Positions 57,701-64,000 of a DNA stretch of 64,000 bases are shown one piece after another. The first letter of the stretch is position 1, and every line of letters begins with the position of its first letter. Position numbers and translations under genes: made by a program. A model generated the notes under the pieces. It saw only the letters and a program-made list of their open reading frames with translations. It had not been told where the DNA came from and did not search any database. Source of the stretch: Patagioenas fasciata (Eukaryota > Chordata > Aves > Columbiformes > Columbidae); assembly GCF_037038585.1 (NCBI RefSeq), contig NC_092541.1, positions 6,558,945-6,622,944 on the forward strand, given 5' to 3'.

Positions 57701-60700
57701 CCCAGCATGAATCCAGTGGCTCTGACAAACACCCCTGGGTTCCCTCCTGTGCCTGTGGTCTTGCAAGGGCTTTGGCATAGGTGCTTGTGGGCCCTTTCCA
57801 GCCTGATGGCCTGGGACTTTTGGGAGGTCTGACCGCAGAGGAGACCACCGGGCTCTTCTTTGGTGTGAGCTTGAACAGCAGCAGAGCTTTTGCTTCCTCT
57901 TGCTTTCTAGGAAGAGCCGAGTGCTCCCTGGACTCCGCAGAGTGGGAGCAGCATGTGCTTAAGGTACAGCATCCTCGGGGGGTGTCACAAAGGGACGGGG
58001 AGAAGAGGGAGCAGACAGAGTTGTGGGGAGCTGGTGAAAAGAAGGCTGGGCTTGGCAGGGGGAGACACTGCCATTCCAGCAGCTCTCCCCCAGCAGCATC
58101 CCAGGACACATGGGTGTGGGAAGGGCCCTGGCCAAGGGCAGGGGGACACCCGCTTCCTTTCCTCTTCCCCCCAGTTCTTGCGAGCGTCCCTGGAGCTCAT
58201 TGAGGACGAGACCTGGACCGTGGGCCTGAGCCAGCAGCTGAGCCAGCAGCTGGGCAGCTCTGCCCCCGGCTCCTGGGAGAAGGTTTGTCTCCTACCCCAC
58301 ACCAGGACTCTGCCCACACCGGCAGTTTTCGCTGCTTCACCCCCAAACTGCGCTTCCCCCGTGCTGCCCCGGCCTGGCACTGCGGCCAGTCTCGCCTGCT
58401 CCGGGGGGAGTCGGGTCAGTCTGGGGCCAGCCCTCTCCTAACAGGTCGGGCTGTGACTGCATCTTGGGCTCAACCTCCTCTATTTCAGCTTTTCCTCTAC
58501 AAGGCTCTCGGGACAGCGCTGGCAGGTTGTCGGGACCTCAGCCATGTCCAAGGGCAGGTGCTGAGGTTCCTCCAGGACACAGACTCTGTGGAGCTCTCTG
58601 AGACCCAGGTGAGGTGATGCTTATGTCCTGAGCATCCTCTGCCTGTTGCTGGTGCAGAGGGAGATCTGGTCCTGACCCTGCTCCAGACCTCCTTGATGTG
58701 CCCATCGCTGCTCTTTCCCCCTTATTGCAACGTCCTGCCTGGCCATTGTCACTGGCTATGGCTGAGTGCCGGGGCTGGAGCCCACTCCCCATTTCCGTGT
58801 GGTTGCAGGGGATGATTTCTGTGGTGTCCCATGCTGCTGAGACCCACTTCAACCTGGTCTTGGACATGGTGACCAGTTTTACCAGAGACAGGTTTTATGA
58901 GACTTCCACGGGCTGGAAGGTAAAGGATCCAGGGTTTTGCTCTTTGGCTTTCCTCTTTTTGACCTTATTTTCACTACTACACCTTCTGTAGCCAAACTGT
59001 GGCAGCTGTGTTTATATCAGCCCTCTTGTAAGAGCTGCCCAAGACCTGTGTTTCAGAGGGGATGTCCCGGCATTGGGGCCCCTGAGATGTGCTGGGAAGG
59101 ACAGCGGTAAATCCGCCAGCAGTGTGTGCGATGCTGGCTGCTCCCTGCTCCCCATCCCGTGCCAGAGCCTCGGCTGCAGGACGGGAACAGCTCCCGGCCC
59201 CGGAGCTCGCAGCTCGAGGAGCTGCCGGGAGGTGCCCAGGGAAGGAAGGAGATGGTGAGGGTGCGGGGCGGGACCGGGGCTGATGTCTGGGGGCATCTCT
59301 GTTGTCACAGGCACAGCCGCCGCAGGGCACAGAGGGACCTCAGGCCACGCGTGCTGCTCTGATGTGCGTGTACAGCGGCATCGCTCTGCGTGCCCCCAGG
59401 GAGCAGCTGCTCGCCCGTGTGGATAGAGAGATCATGGGCACCATCCTGCGGCTCTGCGGAGTCACACAGAGGGTAGGAGCACAAGCCGTGCAGGGACAGG
59501 GACAGCTGGGTGCCCTCATTCCAGCCCCTTGGGGCGGGGATGTACCAAGATGGACAAACTCTTTCCAAAGATCCCCCAAGGAAGGGTTTGTCCTCAGCAT
59601 CCAGATGCTAACCCCTGTGTGTCCCCCTGGCCATAGTCCTCTTCCGCCTCTCAGCCCTGCAGAGAGTTCAAGGGGTGCTTTGCTCTCTTTGCCCTCAGGA
59701 GATGCAGCTCAAGCTCGCCCTGGTGCAGAGTGTCACTGAGGTCAGCTCTGCCATCCAGGCTGTGGGTGATGCTGGCAGCTTTGAGCTGTCCTCGAAGCAG
59801 GAGGTGACACAGACCCTGCTGGTGAGTGCCTGTAGCAGGGACAGTCACCCGGGGGAGCTTTGGGCTGCACTTTCCCCAGAGGGACGATGGTCTCTGGGCT
59901 TCACGCGAGCTCCTGGAGCTGTGTCCTGACTGGGGGGCCCTGGGGTGCAGCGTGGCTGTGGAGCAGGGTCCCTCCCTCGGTGCCTTTGGGGAGCCGTGGG
60001 GTGACGGGGCAGTGTCTGCCCAGGCCTGGCAGCAGAGCCTGTCCCGGGGGAGGCAGGAGGGCCGTCCCATGTCCATGCCCACTGACAACTCTGCGCCTGT
60101 GTCTCTGTGACTTGCAGGACTGGATCAAGGAGGAGCCTGGGGACTCCCTGGTGTACGGAGTGTTTCAGGCCCTGGAGGAGTTGAGGTGAGGGCTGTTCCC
60201 GGCTCTGGGGACTCCCCGTGTGCCCCATCCCAGCTGGCCAGGGCAGCCCCAGTGGTGTTGAGCTGCTGGGGCTGTGGAGTGGAAGGGTGCTCCCCGTTTT
60301 GGGTGTCTCCTGAGCCCCAGGGGTTCCTTAAAATGGGGGGGGGGGGTTTGCTGCTGCCCGGGGGGAGGCAGGAGCTGCTGGAGCTGAGGGCAGCGCTTGC
60401 TGGCAGGGGCTGGGGGTGTTGGGTTTGGGGCCCTCGATTAGGAGGAGCCCAGGCGTGGTTTGAGCCGCTCTGGAGAGGGCTGGTAAATCCCCTTTCTCTT
60501 TTCTCTTCCTTTTTCCTCTGACCAGCAAGCTGAGGCCCGCGCTGAGCAGGGAGGAGAACCGCAGCCTGCTGGCAGCGTGCTGCCGGGCTGTCCTGTCCGC
60601 TCCTTCCGAGGAGGGGATGAAGAGGGGCAGGACAGTGCGGGCAGCTCTGAACATGCAGGTACCACGGGGCCGTGCCTGCCACCCCGGGTCAGGATCCCCT

Positions 60701-61738
60701 CGGTGTGCCCTGGCAGCCCCCGTGACGCAGAACCTCAGCTCTCCTCTCCTGCTTCCAGCTTCTGCACAGGAGAATTGTTGAAGATCTGGGCCACCTCATC
60801 GAGACTCTCCTGGCGGCAGAGGAGCCCTCGGCTGGCTTGGATGATGTGATCCTTGTGAGTAGCCATGGGGAAAGTGTCACAGGGGCAGGGAACCAAGGCT
60901 TTAGCTGGTGACAGCAGGTGGACACCCCTTTCCTACGGGAACGTAGGGCTGTGGCCCCTCGCCCTGAGGCAGTGTGTCCAGTCGGGGGCTGAGCTGGGGC
61001 ACAGCAGCGCCGGCCACTGCGGCCTCAGGCTGGGCAGAGAAGTGGTCGCTGCCCGAGGGAAAGCCGAGAGCCGGCCATGGGCTGGGTGACAGCAGCCCGG
61101 GGAAGGCTGGAGCGGGGACACGCTGGCAGGGAAGCAGCACCTGGCCCAGGGCAGGGTCGGCTGGAGAGAGCGAGGCAGCGGAGGCTGCAGGGCCAGGGCT
61201 CCGTGGGGCTGGGGGCCGTGCCCGGAAGGGGCCAGAGAAGGACGGAGAGGAATCTCCAGGAGAGGAAGATCCCTGTTGTGAGAGAAATGCACCCTGCCCC
61301 AGGTCCTGCAGCACTGGCTGGGCTCCGACAGAGCATGGGAGCGGGAGAGAGCCCTGCGGGTTTGTGCCCGTGTGCTGAGGGCCTGCAAGGAGCGAGCTGA
61401 GCTCACGGTGAGCAGGGACCCCCACGCGCCCTGGTGTCCCCCACGCCGTTCCTGGCCCCGCAAGGCAGCCCTGCCCGGCTGGGTGCTGGGTCTGGGTTCC
61501 TGGGCAGCTCCTGCCGGCCCCTCTGCGCGGCTGCTGCTCAGGGAGCGGGACGGGCGGCCGAGGGGAGCGGGGGCTGGGGCACCTGTGACCGCTGTCCTGC
61601 TGCTCTCCCTGCAGAGAGGACGCCCTTGCCGGCAGCTGGGCTCCCTGGTGAGACTGCTGGTCTCTCTGACCAGTGACTGCCTGGACTCGTCCCGCCACAG
61701 GGCATGGCTCTGCATCAGCTACCTGGATGAAATGCAAG
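48750..61738 (+). CDS. MROH-family HEAT-repeat protein (3' end not seen)
   Basis: Exons: 48750-48774, 49265-49404, 50068-50190, 50941-51106, 51503-51601, 52546-52697, 53066-53209, 53950-54042, 54582-54651, 54761-54865, 55327-55400, 55605-55724, 56512-56619, 56815-56971, 57286-57326, 57466-57607, 57911-57963, 58175-58282, 58489-58608, 58809-58919, 59311-59472, 59699-59821, 60118-60185, 60526-60658, 60759-60854, 61303-61407 and 61615-61738. All phases match, giving 987 codons without a stop. The start MRRMRALR has a fair Kozak context (GCAGCCATG). Maestro HEAT-like repeat proteins are helical scaffolds of unclear molecular role. Supporting text: HFYFVMAELQSHLK, YPLFHHAVVNWLGCKEEQ, STLSLLGELARSD, SLCVDILGSLDVTRRGMSQ, RLLQYVVPAQYSGVLIPLSR and LALVQSVTEVSSAIQAVGD. 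Which family member it is cannot be told. CR1 insertions lie only in introns. The last exon ends in phase 1 and I see no continuation before 64000. Confidence 0.9.
50400..50925 (+). repeat. CR1: CR1 LINE in MROH-like intron 3
   Basis: TATACCTCGAATCCTGGGAT to the 3' tail CAACCAAAATGATTCTGTAA. Same subfamily as the inverted copy at 44.4-45.3 kb. It ends about 16 bases before the next exon (50941), so the intron's acceptor polypyrimidine tract directly abuts the CR1 tail. Confidence 0.92.
51785..52235 (+). repeat. CR1: CR1 LINE in MROH-like intron 5
   Basis: GGGGTCTGGAGCATCTTTCT and GCTGTTCAGCCTGGAGGAGG to GGAGTCTCCTTCTCTGAGAC. Confidence 0.9.
53490..53735 (+). repeat. CR1: CR1 LINE 3' end in MROH-like intron 7
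   Basis: GGAAAGGGCTGTGGGGCATT to CAACCAAAATGATTCTATGA. Confidence 0.92.
54150..54425 (+). repeat. CR1: CR1 LINE 3' end in MROH-like intron 8
   Basis: AAAAAGTTCTTCACCCAGAG to CTTCCAACTCGGGACATTCT, the same subfamily as the CR1 at 18.5-19.5 kb. Confidence 0.9.
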
Positions 61739-61799
61739 GTGAGGAGAGCAGGCAGTTGTGTCATGAAGAAAATTGTCTTCTTTAAATAGTTTTATGAAA

Positions 61800-62100
61800 C
61801 CCTAAAGCCCCTCAGCATTACTGCATTTAAAGAAATTGCAAACTAGACAAGAGCAGCCACCTGATAAGCTTTTATTTTTAACAGTGTCAAGGTATTCTGG
61901 CTGGGCACCGAGCAGCTCCACTGGCTCAGCGTAGCAGCCGTACCCACAGCATCAGTACCCACGGCATCGGTACCCGAACGCCTGGCGGAGCAGATACGAG
62001 TGGTAACAACAGCAGCCGCTCCCAGTCAGTATCGCCAGCCTCATTTCTTACCATCTCTAATGAAGGCAGTGGAGAAAGTCCATGCCCATGCCCATTTTTA
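61800..62100 (+). repeat. Segmental duplicate, copy 2, with short minisatellite
   Basis: CCTCAGCATTACTGCATTTA, AAGAAATTGCAAACTAGACA, GGCTGGGCACCGAGCAGCTC, then only about two 15-base units (61937-61970), then GGCGGAGCAGATACGAGTGG and GCCTCATTTCTTACCATCTC. Same order and orientation as copy 1 at 46.12-46.71 kb. Confidence 0.88.
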
Positions 62101-62104
62101 GGCC

Positions 62105-62210
62105 AAAGCCATGGCACAACAATACTTTTTCTCTTTGTGTTGCACCTGTGGCCTCTGGTTGTTCTGCCGCCTGCCTGCGTCGGCTCACACAGCGTCAGCA
62201 ACGGAGACAC
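62105..62210 (+). mobile_element. LTR R-U5-like fragment
   Basis: TTTGTGTTGCACCTGTGGCC, TCTGGTTGTTCTG and GGCTCACACAGCGTCAGC align with the U5 ends of the LTRs at 11.2 kb (minus) and 20.0 kb (plus). Confidence 0.5.
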
Positions 62211-62495
62211 CACAGCAGCAGCTTTGAAAGTCCCATTTCAGGTGACAGTGTGGTATAGATGTGCTGTCTGATCCTATCGCGTTAATGTTTGATACGTTCT
62301 TGGTAAAATCTCGTTATATTCTAAACGGAGTTTCGGATGTGGGAGAGGGAGGTTCCCCCTCGCCTCTGTGTGTTACAGTGGGGCCATCAGCCTGTGCTGG
62401 CGAGCGTTCAAAACCAGAGTGGAGCTGCGGCTGAGCCCTCGGTCGTTCCTCGTGGGGTGTTTTGTTCCTGTGGCAGCGGCGCTGAGATGCCGGGC

Positions 62496-62606
62496 GCTAT
62501 TACTGGGCAGTGTTACCAGGCGGTGTTACCAGGCAGTGTTACCAGGCGGTGTTACCAGGCGGTGTTACCAGGCGGTGTTACCGGGCAGTGTTGCCGGGTG
62601 GTATTA
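62496..62606. repeat. 13-base minisatellite TGTTACCAGGCGG, about 8 units
   Basis: Units alternate between GGCGG and GGCAG endings with few other changes. Confidence 0.95.
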
Positions 62607-62609
62607 CTG

Positions 62610-63995
62610 AAAGAATGAACAAACCTCTAATCATGTGAAAGGCAGAAGCAAACCCCAAGTTTCTGAGGGTGTTTGGGACCCCACGAAGGGCCATCACTGA
62701 CACAGCTGTGAAGGAAACAACCAGTGCAGGTCCCTGTCCCTGGAGGCTGGTGAAGGAAAGACTTGGAGACACTGGTTACAGGTGGTGAGGGCCATGGGGA
62801 GGTGGCTCTCATCCCATGTCAGCCCTTGATGTTTGTTCATCACCAGAATGGCTGAGCCCTGACCCCTCGACCTGGTAGATTTTTCTCAAATGCTTTTCAA
62901 GGCTTTTCCTGTGGTCAGTGTGAGTGTTTTGTGTTTTGGCGTTGGGTTTTATGTCAAGTGCTGTTGCTTTAACTGCAAACCTCTGGTTTTCTGTGGAGGT
63001 GGAAATGCCTGTGAGTTCCTCACAACTCATCCAGCTTCTTTCATACACCTGGCAATGGTCACCAATCACCTCAACGTCCCAGTCCCACACTTGCTTGAAT
63101 CCTCTATTTGGATCCGTACCCATCACTCCAGGAGGTTCCTGCATCCACCAGGCTCATGGATGATTCCTGAGGTCCATCCAAGTGTGGGCAGTGCAAGAGA
63201 GGAGCAGAGCAGGGTCAGCTCATGGGCCATGGCTGAGCACAAACACCCCAGCAGCAGCCATTCCCCACCTCCCAGGCACAGCCATGCCCACAGGATGGAA
63301 ATGGCACTGCCATACATGATTAGCCCAAGAGAGGCCTTTCTTCCTTCCATATTCCCAGGAAAATCTTCCACCTGTTCCTCCTCCAGCTGCAGACCTCAAC
63401 TGCTTTCCATTTCTGGGCTCAGACATGGCTGGAAGGGTTCACTGAAGCCATCAGCCATCTCACTGCTTCTCCCTGACAGGCCCTGACCCTCTCCCACACC
63501 TACACATGGCCAATCACAGCTGCTCAGGCCTCCCGCTCTTCAGAAGAGGCCTCGAGCTTCTTGGTTCTGGCTGGTGCTTCTTATAAATTTCCTCGCTCTC
63601 TCCAGAGTTCATGGTGAGCTTTCTTGTCCATAACAGCCCCTTCATGACCATGCTGTACTAAATGGTTGTCTCTTTATGATCGTTTGTGCAGAAAGGGCAG
63701 TCACAGGACAGCACCCAGTGTGTCAAACTGATGCCGAGTGAAATGCCGTAACGACCTGATGAGTTCCCCCTGTGTCTGTGTCTCTCCTGGAAGGAGTCTG
63801 TCCCGAGAAGGGGATCCAGCTCCTGCCACTCTCTGCAGAGGCACATGAGCAGTGTCCGTGCGCCTGGGGACACAAAGGGTGACTTTTCCTAGACCACCCT
63901 TTTCCAAACTAAATGATTCTATGATGTTATGATTCCATGATTTGGTTTGAAACCATTTAAATTCCCACTACCCGCAGCTTTCTTCAAGGGCGGTT
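62610..63995. other. Right edge, no exon recognised
   Basis: No continuation of the MROH-like frame was seen. A CR1-type 3' tail (AAATGATTCTATGATGTTAT) lies at about 63908-63945. Confidence 0.5.
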
Positions 63996-64000
63996 GTTGT

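Overview
The window looks like avian nuclear DNA. Almost every interspersed repeat is a CR1 LINE fragment (reverse-transcriptase pieces with a FADD motif, and 3' ends that finish in repeats of ATTCTATG), or an endogenous-retrovirus LTR or pol fragment. The gene families present (tandem olfactory receptors, an MROH HEAT-repeat gene) are also typical of bird genomes. All calls come from reading the sequence; no database search was run. Species and chromosome cannot be determined.

Region 1, about 1-24.5 kb, is AT-rich and repeat-laden. It holds one intact olfactory receptor gene (4222-5160, minus) and at least three, perhaps four, decayed receptor copies (about 6.2, 7.6-8.3, 12.9-13.3 and 20.95-21.7 kb). 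CR1 pieces in both orientations and several solo or partial LTRs separate them. One solo LTR (8665-9729) sits inside a CR1 and carries an unusual series of about 13 short hairpins with compensated stem changes. Region 2, 24.5-31 kb, holds a collapsed retroviral pol remnant, CR1 pieces, a tRNA-Ser(GCT) gene, a GGAA microsatellite and an LTR with a TATA box.

Region 3, 31.8-39.3 kb, is a spliced gene on the minus strand that I assemble from 12 exons into one open frame of 625 codons. It is an RBBP6-like ubiquitin-ligase paralogue with a zinc knuckle, a RING-type finger and an RS-rich tail. It stops much earlier than RBBP6, lacks the proline-rich exon, and its first exons (DWNN domain) are not found here. 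Upstream lie AGGCCT repeats, an 870-base array of a 15-base C-rich unit and a retroviral integrase/env/LTR remnant (41.06-42.7 kb).

Region 4, 44.4-64 kb, is GC-rich. An MROH-family HEAT-repeat gene on the plus strand runs from a start codon at 48750 through 27 exons to 61738 with no frame break (987 codons). Its 3' end is not seen. A tandem repeat of period 143-144 precedes the start codon. The gene lies between two direct copies of a segment with a 15-base minisatellite, about 20 units at 46.3 kb and about 2 at 61.9 kb. The two spliced genes are divergently oriented and have no evident functional link. The receptor cluster, the RBBP6-like gene and the MROH gene look like three separate expanding families brought together in repeat-rich DNA.
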